A program made the position numbers and the translations under genes. Source: Talaromyces rugulosus (taxonomy: Eukaryota; Ascomycota; Eurotiomycetes; Eurotiales; Trichocomaceae). From it: DNA of 64,000 nucleotides. This document shows positions 33,670-45,077 of this stretch, in pieces. The stretch is from positions 186,001 through 250,000 of the forward strand of contig NC_049565.1 in assembly GCF_013368755.1 (NCBI RefSeq), written 5' to 3'. Below the pieces are notes generated by a model. That model saw only the letters and a list, made by a program, of their open reading frames with translations. It had not been told where the DNA came from and did no database searches. Every line of letters starts with the position of its first letter. The stretch's first letter is position 1.

Positions 33670-35073
33670 ATGTGTCTTCCAAGGATTATACTATGTCTCA
33701 TAACACTCCTTCGGCTTGCGTCTTCCAAAAGATGTGTCATGTACCTTACGGGGTGAGTGCCTTGTACTCTTCGCCGGTTTTTTTTTTTTTTTTTTTTTTT
33801 GCCACAGCTGATCCACGGTCCAGACAACATGACGTAGTTCCGGACTTATCTCTCGTTTCAGATGTGACCCACGTCGCTCTAGCTTTTATGTCTTCATCCA
33901 TATTCAATACCCCAGATGCATCCACATGGCCGCTATTCACTAGCGTTGAGCGTGTCCGTGAAAAGTTTCCCGTAGACACAGCCGTCATGGTTGCCATTGG
34001 CGGCTGGGGTAACACGGATGGGTTTTCTGCAGCTGCTGCAAGTGACGAGAGTAGAAAGCTGTTTGCTTCTAATATCCAGAGAATGGTCAACCAGACCGGG
34101 GCAGATGGTGATCGGCGGTGGTCCCATTTGAGGTTCTGGACTTGTGTGCTAACTCTCAATTAGGTGTCGACATTGATTGGGAGTACCCTGGGTAGACTCG
34201 CCGTTTCTCATATTTTAATGAATATCTTGGCTCAATCTGACTTATTTAATTCATAGTGGAAACGGAGAAGACTACAAGCAAATTTCGAACTCCAAAAAGA
34301 AGTGGGAAATTGATGCATATCCCAAGTTGGTCGCAGAAATTCGGACAGCGCTCGGCCCAGACAAGTTGATATCAGCCGCCGTACCTGGACTGCGACGAGA
34401 CATGATAGCTTTTACCAATGAGAACATCGCAGCTCTCAGTGACTCGTTAAACTTTTTCAATATTATGACTTATGATCTGATGAACAGGCGGGACAACATT
34501 ACGAAGCATCACACAGGTATACAACTATCCTTGGATGCAATTGATGCGTACCTCGAAAATGGTCTCGCTCCTGAAATGGCCAATCTTGGGCTTGCCTTTT
34601 ATGTCAAGTGGTTTAAAACTAGCCCCGATGGAGGCTGTTCAAAGAATCCTATTGGATGCAAAACTATACTGATGGAAGACCCGACAACTGGTGCTGACCT
34701 CGGACAAGCAGGTGCCTTTTCCTGGCATGACTCGGTTCCATTGGAACTAAAAGATTCGTTCGACCGAGCTTTAGGAAACGGTCGATATGATCCAAGGGGT
34801 GGTGGCCATTACTTTTGGGACAAGACGGAGAACATTTTTTGGACGTGGGATACTCCGGATGCGATCGCAGAAAAGGTTCCATCTCTTGTAGGTCGGAAAC
34901 AACTCGGTGGTGTTTTTGCTTGGGGGTTGGGCGAGGATGCTCCGGACTTCAAAAACTTGCAGGCTTTGACGACAGGTTATCAAAGCATCTACGAGGAACC
35001 TGGCCAAGGAGCTACCGTTCATCCGCCTGAAAAACCGTCAACACCGGGTGGCCAGTCGAGAGACGAGCTATAA
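33670..35073 (+). CDS. GH18 chitinase with N-terminal signal and C-terminal RDEL, 403 aa
   Basis: Exons 33670-33752, 33824-34107, 34164-34191 and 34257-35073. The first exon encodes a hydrophobic leader (MCLPRIILCLITLLRLASS) and the start of the barrel, MYLTG; splicing at 33823 continues with QHDVVPDLSLVSDVTHVALAF. The second and third introns flank a 28-nt exon that restores the catalytic motif DGVDIDWE (D122-E129, E129 the proton donor). Later GH18 strands are visible as ISAAVPG, FFNIMTYDL, GLAFYVKWF and GGVFAWGLGED. The protein ends SRDEL, resembling an ER-retrieval signal (HDEL/KDEL), unusual for a chitinase. The first intron contains a 23-nt T-run before its acceptor. Confidence 0.87.
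33778..33800 (+). repeat. T23 homopolymer in chitinase intron 1
   Basis: Uninterrupted T-run upstream of the 3' splice site of the first chitinase intron. There are two nearby AG acceptors (33807 and 33823); only the second keeps the GH18 frame. Confidence 0.8.
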
Positions 35074-35533
35074 AAATGATTTCTTGTACTAAATGCTGAG
35101 CTCATGGCAGTTGTTTGTATTTTTGTTTTCTCTACATGGCACGTAGGTATTGGTGAAGTCCTTTATCTGTTTCTCGTGTTATTAGAAGCCGTGTTGGAAA
35201 TCTTGCAAGATACCGACTAGGTTATAACTAGTTTTCTAGAGTGGATCAATTCCACAACATTTAAAAGGAAGTTACTACTACCAACGTGGGTTATAGCCAG
35301 AGTTAGACATCAACTAAAACCGAAAAATTGATATGGAGACATTCAATGTTTGTAGTATTCCCTAGAACTCGAGAATCAGAAGTTGGATAACCCTTAGCAG
35401 TTGTCTACGCCTTTAGAGATAATGTCGAAACTATAGTTTCAAATTCATATTCCGTATATATAGTGATGTCTCATCAAAGTAATACCTGTTCAATCTTCCA
35501 AGGTGTACATGGCAGAGAAGGAGGAATAGTAAT
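35074..35533. other. Convergent intergenic spacer
   Basis: 460 bp between the chitinase stop and the stop of the small GPI-type protein gene. Untranslated sequence, no gene seen. Confidence 0.5.
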
Positions 35534-36130
35534 TTAAAGCAAAGCAACAACACCTACAAAGCCGGCTGCCAACACGCCACCGGCAGCGGCAATAGTCTGC
35601 TGAGATGCGACGCCTGAAGATGTAGTTGTTGCCAAGTATTCATTTTCCACGGAAAGAATTTGACTCTCCTGCAACAGGAGCTCGCTTTGTGCCGAATCGG
35701 GCAAGTAAGTGAACCAGGATGGCTCCGATGTGGTAGAAGCATCAAGCTGGAAAGTGTACCCTCCTTCCCCGATGGAGTCCTGCAAGGAACTGGGGACGGC
35801 GGTTGCAAAAGCCTCCGCGAGAGCATTGGCTTCTGATCGTGTCATTTGAGCCTCATTAAGAGAATAGAGGGCTTGTGCAAGCGAGGTGGCTTTTGCGCCG
35901 GGGAGGCTGGCTGTGATACCAAAGGCTGAAAGGAATTCCGCCCTGTTGTACACTCAAATATCAGCACGTAAAAACAAAGGGAGGGGTATTTCTGGGAGCC
36001 TGGAATCATATGAAAACACTGACATTAAAACTTACGCATTAGTAATGGCGCTATCGGCCGAGGTGGTAGCAGGGTCGGCCATGGCAAAGGCACCCAGGCC
36101 AATGAGACTGATAACTGAGGAAACCTTCAT
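35534..36130 (-). CDS. Small secreted protein with GPI-anchor-like tail, 167 aa
   Basis: Exons 36130-36036 and 35942-35534 over a 93-nt GTAAGT intron (phase 2). Signal peptide MKVSSVISLIGLGAFAMA, a middle region rich in Ala/Ser/Leu with one FTYLPDSAQ segment, and a C-terminal small-residue site (SSGVASQQ) followed by a hydrophobic tail ending in VVALL. That tail has the form of a GPI attachment signal. I do not recognise the family. It sits between a chitinase and a multicopper oxidase, so a cell-wall or surface role is a reasonable inference. Confidence 0.78.
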
Positions 36131-36923
36131 TTTTCTCGGTTGAGGTTTATGCGTAACAAGCAGATTGGGGGATCGGAAGGTAGAAATAAGTCATGATGCG
36201 AATATTTCGGTCGCATTGCCCCTATTTATAAGCGCGCCTTCAGCCTCGTCCACCGCCTTGCTAGCTTCAGCCTCGTCCGGTGTAAATTTTAGGCAGCTAT
36301 ACTACTCAGTAAGACTAAGCAAGCCATTCTATGCTTCGAAATACCGTGCGTTCGAGCTAGGTCTGCAAGTCTACATCCCAACGCCAACGCGGCCATTACT
36401 GATTGGCTTTGGATACGCTAGGCGTTATTAGTTAAATTAAAGCCTGCGGTATCCGAGTCTCCGAGGCCACATCTAATTGCTCATCGCCTAGAAGAGCCGC
36501 AGCGTGACAATGTGGCGTGCTACTAAGTGATTGCGCGGCAGACTAAGTCTGCATAGTCCTTTTCATGATTTAGTTACACTGGAACTTTTTCCTTGTTCTT
36601 CGTTGAATTGTTCGGTCAAATAGACAAGGCCTTAGTCATCTTAATATTAGGCGCCGTAGCGTACTTTTAGATATATTCAGTGGTTCTCTATTTAGGTCCA
36701 TCCAACCGCCGAGGTTTTAGAATTTTCATATTATTACTTGCAGAATTAATTATTATTGTACTCTCTCTTCTGACATTGAGGGAAGTGCATTCGCCCGATT
36801 CTGTCGATCCCCAGAGCTACCAATGTTATTATGCATAGATAAAACCCTGCCCTAGCCAATAATTAAATATTACTGTTGCGTACACTCATTCACCTCTAAG
36901 TCGACATATCGTCTTTTCGACCC
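36131..36923. other. Intergenic, promoter of the GPI-type protein
   Basis: 793 bp, AT-rich to the right. No coding signal recognised. Confidence 0.5.
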
Positions 36924-39280
36924 CTATTCAATGGGCGTGGGCGGGTAGGCGGATCTTTTTCCGGGGTCAATATTATTAGACACAAAAGACAGCAAGGAAC
37001 ATACCCATATGTCAGCGACGCAATAGTGATCTGCCCAGTCAAATCAAGATAATTATCGCTATTTCCAGCTGCATTTCCTTCTAACGGAATCGACTGTTTT
37101 CTGCAAATATGCTGCATTTGTTCTGGGATGCTTGACTGGGTGTCTTGCAACCTCAATGGATCCTCAACGATTGTGAGCATCAACCCCTGCCCCCATTTGT
37201 ATTAGAATTCACCAACTAGAAGTATGGGGAACACTGACAGCGTCCATGTGCCATTCCATATGGCAATGCAAAAGCCATATACCTGGGTTATCCGCTCGGA
37301 AGCGGACTATATAGAAGGAAAGTGGATTTATAAACCATGTGTCTCGGCGCATGGGAGTACTGTTAAAAATGACTTGATCTTCGCTTTTATTAAATTGATT
37401 GCCGAAGCTGTCCCATTCTGAAATGGCGTTGCCGAAATTGCCAATTGCAGGGCCATCCGTCTTCACATTGGAGTGAGTGTAGACACCAGCACCGCGGGCC
37501 GCAAGCTGTACGTTATGCCCATGTACATGGATTGGATGCGGAGTTTCATCTATTGAAATTTTTATTATTACATAAAGTTGGAAGGAAATAAGACAAGACA
37601 AAAAACTGGATGGTACCTAGGTTGTTGATCACGAGTTCGACGATATTACTACCACCCAGGACGAGAGAATTCGTATATTTGCCATAAACGCTATTTGTTT
37701 TCAGTTGGAAGAATCTTTTTAATAGAGTAGGAATTCGAGCCGGTGACGTACTCTGCGTTCACAGCATCATAGTCTGCTGATAGGGCTGTATAAAGTGTCG
37801 GTACCTGTTGTGGAATGTAGGTAATGTTATTGAAGCCAGAACTTAGAAATAAGCAAACTGCACAAGTAATTACTACGTCCATTAGAAAACGATACATACC
37901 GGTACTGTTCATTTCCAGGGGTGGTTTGCTGGAAGAACGATAGATTTAACACAAACTGTTGATCTACACCGCCTTGCCCGAGCAATGGAGCCTCGTCATA
38001 CGGAGTAAGATCGTTATCATCCCAGATTTCGAATGTATAGACGTATGGAGCAGTTTTTATAATCGGGTTGGATGCTATAGAACACTTGTGTCACCAAAAG
38101 TTTCTGGGTCATATCCGGAATATTTGACAAACCATTGTAAACAATAGGAATAGAGGCATTTGGTTGAAACCCCGTATTGGGGATTGCTCTTGAATCCAGA
38201 TCAACCACATTCATCGCAGCTAGCATAGCATAGTTCTTAGCACTAGTGGGTTGCGTTTTTAACAAGACCCCATATCGCTGAGCGCTGCCGAAGAACAAAT
38301 TGTCAACTGTGAACGGCTTCGTGTATACCCCATCAGCCTCGATGACGGTGAAATTATGGTCTTCTAGATACAATAAGAACGATGATAGGGCAGACATGTT
38401 GATCACGCGCAAAAAGTATGTTCGGTTTGACTGAACAAAAAATTCGGTCGAGGGGCTGTCGTTGATTAGGGCTCTGATGGGCACGGGTGAGGCGCCTCCC
38501 CAGGGGTTTTTTGCGACAGCTATTTTCATTAGCTCATCAACTGAAAAGACATCGAAGCAAAACAGAAAACGAGAAATATTACAAAGGTATTCGACATGTA
38601 AGTCTGCGGCCTGCTCTGTATTTTTCGTAAGCGTAATTTCCCCTAGGTAAGAACCACACTCTAAAATACCATGATACCAATCCGTGATAGTCATCACTAT
38701 TTCTTCATCGTAGTCATATGGATTATTAGGGTCATGAATGATCAGCGGGCCCCTCAGACCATCAACGTACTGGCTGGGTGAATGACCTGCAATATATTCC
38801 TAAGCTCAATCGCAAAGCACTATAACCTGAGGGATTTGTTTACTGTGATACCAATAAGTTCCGGGCTGATCCACCTTAAACTTGTAAGTATACGAAGCGC
38901 CTGGAATAATTGGGCATTGAGATGCCATTGGCGCCCCATCGTTAGCATTGTTATCTCTCTGAAAAATGCCATGCCAATGAAGTGTCATTGACTGGTTGCC
39001 AAGGCTGTTGTGTACGTTGACAATAACGGTGTCATTGATATTTGCTCGTAGGGTTGGACTTGGCCATTCGTTATTGATGGCGATAACTGGTCTGAAAATT
39101 GTCTTAATTTCGGTATTCTTAAATCCCAAGGGAAAACACTCACCGTGTAAATTCGCCGTCGGGATTGACTGTGATCCAACCAATATCCCAGTTGTAAGTA
39201 ACGACAGCAGCGTAACTGAAAGGAAAAGATGAAAGGTAAAGAGCAATAATGATTTTCAGGATAAATTGAGAGAGAAACAT
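36924..39280 (-). CDS. Multicopper oxidase (laccase/ferroxidase-like), secreted, 590 aa
   Basis: Ten exons on the minus strand: 39280-39144, 39091-38844, 38786-38670, 38540-38133, 38074-37900, 37841-37752, 37690-37617, 37549-37239, 37186-37005 and 36954-36924. Signal peptide MFLSQFILKIIIALYLSS. All four copper motifs appear once spliced: HWHG, WYHSHSPSQYVDGLRGP, HPIHVHGH and LLHCHMEWHM. The first and third cannot be joined in any single open frame. N-terminal NPDGEFTRPVIAINNEWPSP is typical of ascomycete multicopper oxidases. The last small intron (37004-36955) is inferred from GTATGT and the natural end TYGSAYPPTPIE; without it the protein would read on to 36896 through a hydrophobic stretch. 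Oxidation of phenols, pigment precursors or Fe(II) outside the cell is expected. Confidence 0.87.
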
Positions 39281-41426
39281 GGTTCAGAGCCAGCCAGACT
39301 GGACGGCGTGTACAGAAGAAGCGAAACGGCAGTGGGAGGAAAAGTGACCGGTTGACTACTGAAAATGTGCCCAACTTGTACATCAATTGATAGACACTGC
39401 GCCTATTAAATACTTCAATGTTCATGAGATAAATATGAAACTCCACCAACCAGAGCGTATATATTATAATTCAAATTCAGAAACCGTAAATATAACAAAT
39501 CTCACAACAGTCAAGCCCTATCGGCCACATCATTGCACCGGAGAATAAATGCCGAGGTTGGTGACACCGTTTGCTAATAACGAAGTAATAACGAAGTCAC
39601 AATGTATTACAATCAGATTGCAGTAACTGCCACTAGGACTCAAAATAATCACGAGTCGCAATTTTTGGATATGAAAAGGTAATTCGGAACTAATTGCACT
39701 CCCGATACCACGGTATGGACAGAGATATCAACCCTCTGGATTGACACATGCACCGACCCCCTGCCTTGCTAGTTGACAATTTCCTATATAATACATGGCC
39801 CTGACTCATGTGGCACTGCGTGTAGCTTGTCATTTAGAATGGGCATTTATGGCCATAGCATTTTATGGCTGTCGTGTAACATAGATATCGCCAGATGCCA
39901 TCGCGAAAACAAGAAATCTGGGAAGTGTACAAAAATTACATGGAGATGAGAAAGCCTCATGTTGAAACCCTTGTCTATCATATGATTTGAGTCATGACAA
40001 ATAAGTTACTAAGTGAGCAGCAAAGCGTTCTCCATTATAATTAACATTTATTTCAAATATCAGTGGTATCTATAAGTCCCAGATGCTAGTTGACTATGTG
40101 ACATTCTAGAGACAATGACAGCTACCCCTCACACACGCCATAAATTTTGGTTTGTTACACCTTCGTTTAGAGACGTTGATTACATAGCATAAAAAATATG
40201 GCTTATCTGTAGACAAACTTAACTGTATTGCTGAAAGGAGAAAGCCGTTTTCGCCATTTTGAGGCGCCATAGACCAGTGTTCTACGACCACGCTCTAGAT
40301 AATCTACCCATGAATTCTAGTAAAAATTAGATCTGTATTAAATAGAAATAATTATATTATCATTTAATAGCGCGGCGGCTGTGTTCAAATACTGTCGTAC
40401 GAGGAAAGCCCCCGGTAAACATAGACTACGTTGTAATGCACGCTAGGGGGATCTAATTGTGTCAGACGAGCTTTTTTTATGACTCAATTGATAAGAAAAA
40501 ATTCGCCATCTATGAAAAGAGACCATGTATTCCTTAAAGGGAAACCTAGCCTCTCGTGATGATATTATCAACATCCCAACTTGTTATATGGTGTGGTAGT
40601 AGTAGGTTGCATCCTAAGGCGCCAATATTGCACTGTCATCAGGTTTAAAAGTGATACATTGCACATGTGTCAAATAGATTAAATAATACTAGGAGAATGT
40701 TCCAAGGAATCTTCGGTTCCAGTATGATTGGCCCAACCATGAGATCTAACCAATAAGATGGCAAAAACCTAGACTTGGCAATAAGAATTCCCACCAAATA
40801 TGTGTTCAAAGGTTTAATGCTTTATGACTCAATAGCGATTAACTTTTCTTGCATTGATCTAAACCCCCGTCGGGCAAAACGTGATGTCTACAGCCATGCT
40901 TACTGAATACGGATATGTCATCGGTCAAAACGCGACGTGCATGTGTCACATAGTTTAGCTGACAGATGACCCAGGCTGGTTCACATTTAGATGAAGGCAC
41001 AAACAAGCCTAATCTGATCCATTCATAGAGTTTCAGCTGCAACAAACCCTGTTCAGAAAGTTGTGATGGATGCTAGTTGGGAACACCTTCCAAAAACGGT
41101 AATTCCGTCGGCATCAATCAATACTGTCTCGCTTCTCAACCAGACCCTGCTTCAGAGAGGACGTATAATATGCATCAAACAAGTCCGCACAACGTGAATT
41201 TTTTTCATTTACATAATAATAACATAATCCAAGAATCTACTGCAGAATCGAGGGAATCTAAAACCAGCGACTCTGATTGGCTAGTCGGAGTATATCCAGC
41301 AACATGATTGGCGCAGTGACTCCGAGCTCCGAAATCCGAGACGTCGCAAATTTCTCTCCGCTTCACTTCATATCGCGCAGAAACTGTGCATCTCAGTCCG
41401 ACTGCACGCCCTCAGGACACAGAGAT
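39281..41426. other. Intergenic, 2.1 kb
   Basis: AT-rich divergent region between the multicopper oxidase (minus) and a Zn2Cys6 regulator (plus). Only short frames; the promoters of both genes lie here. No repeats or RNA genes recognised. Confidence 0.5.
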
Positions 41427-43707
41427 ATGTTCCCATCGGCTATCATGCGTCGGAATGGCAAGCCACAATCCTGCGAGCCCTGTCGGAAGTCCAAGCTTCG
41501 ATGTGACCATACCCGGCCTGTCTGTGGTCGATGTACCGCCAGGAATATGGCGCAGCGCTGCTTCTACCATCCTTCGCCGATGACCAAAAGACCTGCGTCT
41601 GACAGCCGCGTCTCGTCTTCGACCCAAGACACGTCGTACCGGAGTGATGGCCGATATCGAGCCCATAAGATCATTAGCCCTAGGTACTTAGTCGCTCTCT
41701 ACGTGATGACGGAGCCGAGATTGCTAACATCGTATCAGTGGCTCTAATGCATCTAGTCCTGGCATGGGAGTTCATCTGGCACCGACAGCGTCTTCGAGAT
41801 TACAGTTGGCTGCATCCCCTGGTTATCTCGGTTCAACGAGCTACTCGGCAGTGCTGGCAGAGCACCAGAAGGAGATTCCTATTGATTCCGAAGCACCGGT
41901 GGGCACAATGCCGAATGCCATAGACCCCGACAGTGCACAGGCCGGTTTCCGGGTTCTTGCTCTGCTGTACAACTTGACCTTCCTCGATGGACTAATTGTT
42001 CGATCCTATAGAGGAAAATGGTACAGGATCTTCCCGACATCTATCATCGAGAAGATCGTGAGCGTCACACGGCGACTTTATGATCATTTCGAGGCCTCTG
42101 AGACTGAGGCTCGATTAAGCGACCTCTCCATTCAAGTCTTTCGCAACTCTTTTAGACCGATGCCTCGCTCTAAAGACATGACAGTGGATGAATATGTCGA
42201 TACATTTACAGGCGAAAACACGCGCTGGGAAACCATTGCTCTTCTGCTCGCCATTGCAGGCAATGCAGTGCTTTCATGCTACGAACAGGACCCCGTTTTT
42301 GCGGAGCTACGAGGGTATAGCGACGGCCAGAAGGAAAATTTCCAAGTAAAGGACCAGCTCTTGTCGCAGTTGTCCGACGCGGCTAGTACATGTCTCACGT
42401 TCTGCGACCATACAGCCGCTTCGAATGAAATTCTAGCCTATGCGCAGTATACCGATGTAGTGGTTAAAACACAGCAGTATGGTGATTCCAGTAAGTTTTA
42501 TTTCCCCCCCGATTAAGTCATGAAAGCCAACAAGCTGAATCGTGGTTCACCAGGCTATCAAGCGTGGCGTCGTCTCGGTGACCTTTCTGCCACGGTGTAC
42601 GCCTCTGGTCTGCACAAGGTCGATGGCCCTGCGGATGAGAACTGTCCATTTTTCTTGAAACAGCTACGACGATGCTGTTTTGCCGCGGCATTCTTCGTCG
42701 ACAAATCCGTGGCAACGTTTGTGGGGCGACCACCCCTGATAAACTTTCGTTATTGCTCGCTTGCCCTTCCTTACGATCTTGATGATGATATGCTTCTTGT
42801 GCCAGGTGTCGCCGAGCAAGATGTTTTGAAACAAGTCGACGTCAACGGATGGGACAAGGATGGGATCAAGCGACGCACAAGTATCGTTCGCATCCGGTTT
42901 CTGCTGTCGATTTGTCGCGACGAGATTCTCGAGATGGCCTTGGGGGATGGGTATCAACGAGATATTCCCCGGAAAGCAGAGTACGTTTAAATTCCCTTCT
43001 TCTTCCTCTAGAGCAAAGATTAACATGATAAAAGAGCAATTCTGGAACGCGCACACAAGGCCTGGGAGCAATGCCCGGCACATCTGCGCTACGATCACCT
43101 CTCCCAGGAAGAACTCAACAACCAACTCCATTGGCAGCACATGGCAGTCACTCTGCTGTACATGGACTACCTGCACAGCCATTTCCTGCTGCACCGTGCC
43201 GTTGTCAAGTACACTGATGCCGGCCAGAAGCCTCTCTTTGACACCGCCAGATCATTACTCTCCACCGTACTTCGCCTTTGCAACGAGCGCGAAGTCACCA
43301 CCGACCGAAGTAAACAGGTCTCATGGGTTGTGTTATACTACGGCCTCCCTAGCGCGTGTGTTTTGGCATTTGAAATCCTGCGACAAACTCACAACCCAGG
43401 GCCTCTCCATCCCTCTGATGTTCATTTGCCACGATCGGAAATCATTCGCAATCTTAGCGTGTTTGTTTCTTGCCTTGCCTGGGCTGCTAGTCCCAGCCCG
43501 AGTCATGGAAATTATGCTGTGTGCCGGGAAGTCGAGAAGAAACTAGCACACATTCTCGACCAGATCCTCGACCCCCCGCCGCGAGTGACTGCACCACCTG
43601 AAGATTTCAGCTTCGTGCAAAATTTTGCGTCGGGGCTAGAGGGGTACTTGGACTGGAACCAGTTCAATAATGGGTACGATTTCAATTCGGATTATTTTGC
43701 TTTTTGA
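41427..43707 (+). CDS. Zn2Cys6 transcription factor, about 702 aa
   Basis: Exons 41427-41683, 41739-42490, 42554-42980 and 43035-43707, introns 54-63 nt. Zinc cluster Cys at residues 16, 19, 26, 33, 36 and 45 (CEPCRKSKLRCDH...CGRC), with an eight-residue last loop. The frame is open to an earlier ATG at 41304 (743 aa); the 41427 start is chosen because clusters usually sit near the N-terminus. The centre shows the fungal transcription-factor domain with YQAWRRLGDLSATVYASGLH followed by LRRCCFAAAFFVDKSVATFVGRPP. It points away from the multicopper oxidase and converges on a RING gene 69 bp downstream. Target genes unknown. Confidence 0.88.
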
Positions 43708-43776
43708 GAGCAAATTCTTAATTCAAATACAAAACAAAATCGGGGTATCTTGCAGTCAAACCAAAGGAAATCCCAT

Positions 43777-44418
43777 TCACACCATCCAGATATAGTCATG
43801 CGCAGGTCGACTCCGTTCGTGAAAAAACTGTTGATGACACATAGGACATGTGTAGTGGCTTCGCAGGTACCACTTTTCAAGACATTGCTTGTGGAAGACG
43901 TGCATGCACTTGAGCTCATGGATGCCGTGTGAAAGCTCGACCTGATCGAAGCAAATGACGCTGCGATTGTTACTATACATCTATGGATAGACAAATAGCT
44001 GGTGCCAGAACATACCAGACAAAATGGCTGTCGACGCTCTGCGACAGACCCAAGGACTCCTTGACGGTTGGCCACCACTCTCCCAATGTCCTCGTGGGCG
44101 AGACAGCCTCGAGTCGTTTCAGACGCTCTAACGAGCTTTTACCGCCGGGGTCTTCAGTGTCTTTGCGACTGCGTCGGTTGAAGTAAACAGCGAGACTGTT
44201 GTTTGGGTTAGCAAGTTCGACCGTAATGCGACAAGATAGCAAGGGCCGTACATCATAGTACAAACAAACAGTAGCGCAATCCCTAGCACGGCACCCAGCA
44301 AAGCCGTGACTGACTGGGAGCCAGGGCTTGAATTGTTGTTATTATCATTATTGTCGGTCTGGTTATTATCTCGTTCGACGAGTGTAGCAAACAAGCCGGC
44401 GTACCGGAGACTACCCAT
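43777..44418 (-). CDS. Membrane-anchored RING-H2 E3 ubiquitin ligase, 176 aa
   Basis: Exons 44418-44252, 44195-44016 and 43960-43777, introns 56 and 55 nt. N-terminal Asn-rich lumenal segment, one transmembrane helix (ALLGAVLGIALLFVCTMILA) formed across intron 1, then a basic linker and a C-terminal RING-H2. Using the acceptor at 43961 rather than two earlier AGs restores the first zinc pair, CVICFDQVEL; the rest reads KCMHVFHKQCLEKWYL and CPMC. The family is of small fungal membrane RING ligases acting with an E2 at ER, Golgi or vacuole membranes. Context gives no substrate. Confidence 0.86.
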
Positions 44419-44735
44419 CCTCGTCGGATATAGTCGAAACGCACGACGGTGTCTGGCTACCGCTTCGTAAAAAAAAAAATAAAAAAAAATAGGAATAGAC
44501 GATGCTCTCTCATAAAACCGAAAAATCTTGATTGCGACCGTTCTCTTTCGCTGTGTCGCACTTCTCGGCCAGGCGCATCAATGTACCAGGTAGAGACCTC
44601 TGCCTTGTGCAACATACACGCCCAGCACTTCACCAATAATAGCACAAGCGACCATGAGGCCGAGTCGCATGATTCATGTTGGTTGGATTCAGTTCAGTTC
44701 ATTCCGAATTAGCACTTTGTAAGGCTTTTATTTCA

Positions 44736-45077
44736 TTATATCTGAGGCAAGGTACAAGTGAGATAAGAGTGAGGGTTTCTTCCGATGTTATAAACCAACA
44801 CACCAGCTCCACCAGTGATGCAATCATAAGCGCACTGGTTCGTTAGTTCCAAGAAGTCTCCTGCGAGTTCATTGATCGTCTAATTAGCTTTGCCGCTTGG
44901 GGCGCCGGTGCTGTGAGGAGAAAAATGCCAGGTTATAGTCGTGACCTGAGTGACCTCGTGTTGCACGACCAGCATGCCCTCGCTCTCGCCAATAAATTGT
45001 ATGATCGTCTCCACTAGAGCCAGACTTAAGAGCTTTATTAACTTTGACTTTATAAAAGAGCAACACTTGGCGAGAGG
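44736..45077 (-). pseudogene. Possible degenerate ORF interrupted by one TAG
   Basis: On the minus strand one reading frame runs from 45077 to a TAA at 44738, interrupted only by TAG at 44882-44880. The text looks protein-like on both sides: IIQFIGESEGMLVVQHEV before, and ELTNQCAYDCITGGAGVL after. There is no ATG until the GML, and CATAG directly before could be a splice acceptor. I do not recognise a family. It may be a decayed gene, a gene with an unseen intron, or chance. Confidence 0.25.

Noticed and set aside
36896..37186. Multicopper oxidase C-terminus ending in a hydrophobic segment at 36896
   Set aside because: A 50-nt GTATGT intron (37004-36955) removes it and gives a normal short end; kept only as an alternative.
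43777..43980. RING domain with Cys-to-Ser change (SVICFD)
   Set aside because: The apparent mutation disappears with the acceptor at 43961, which restores CVIC in frame.
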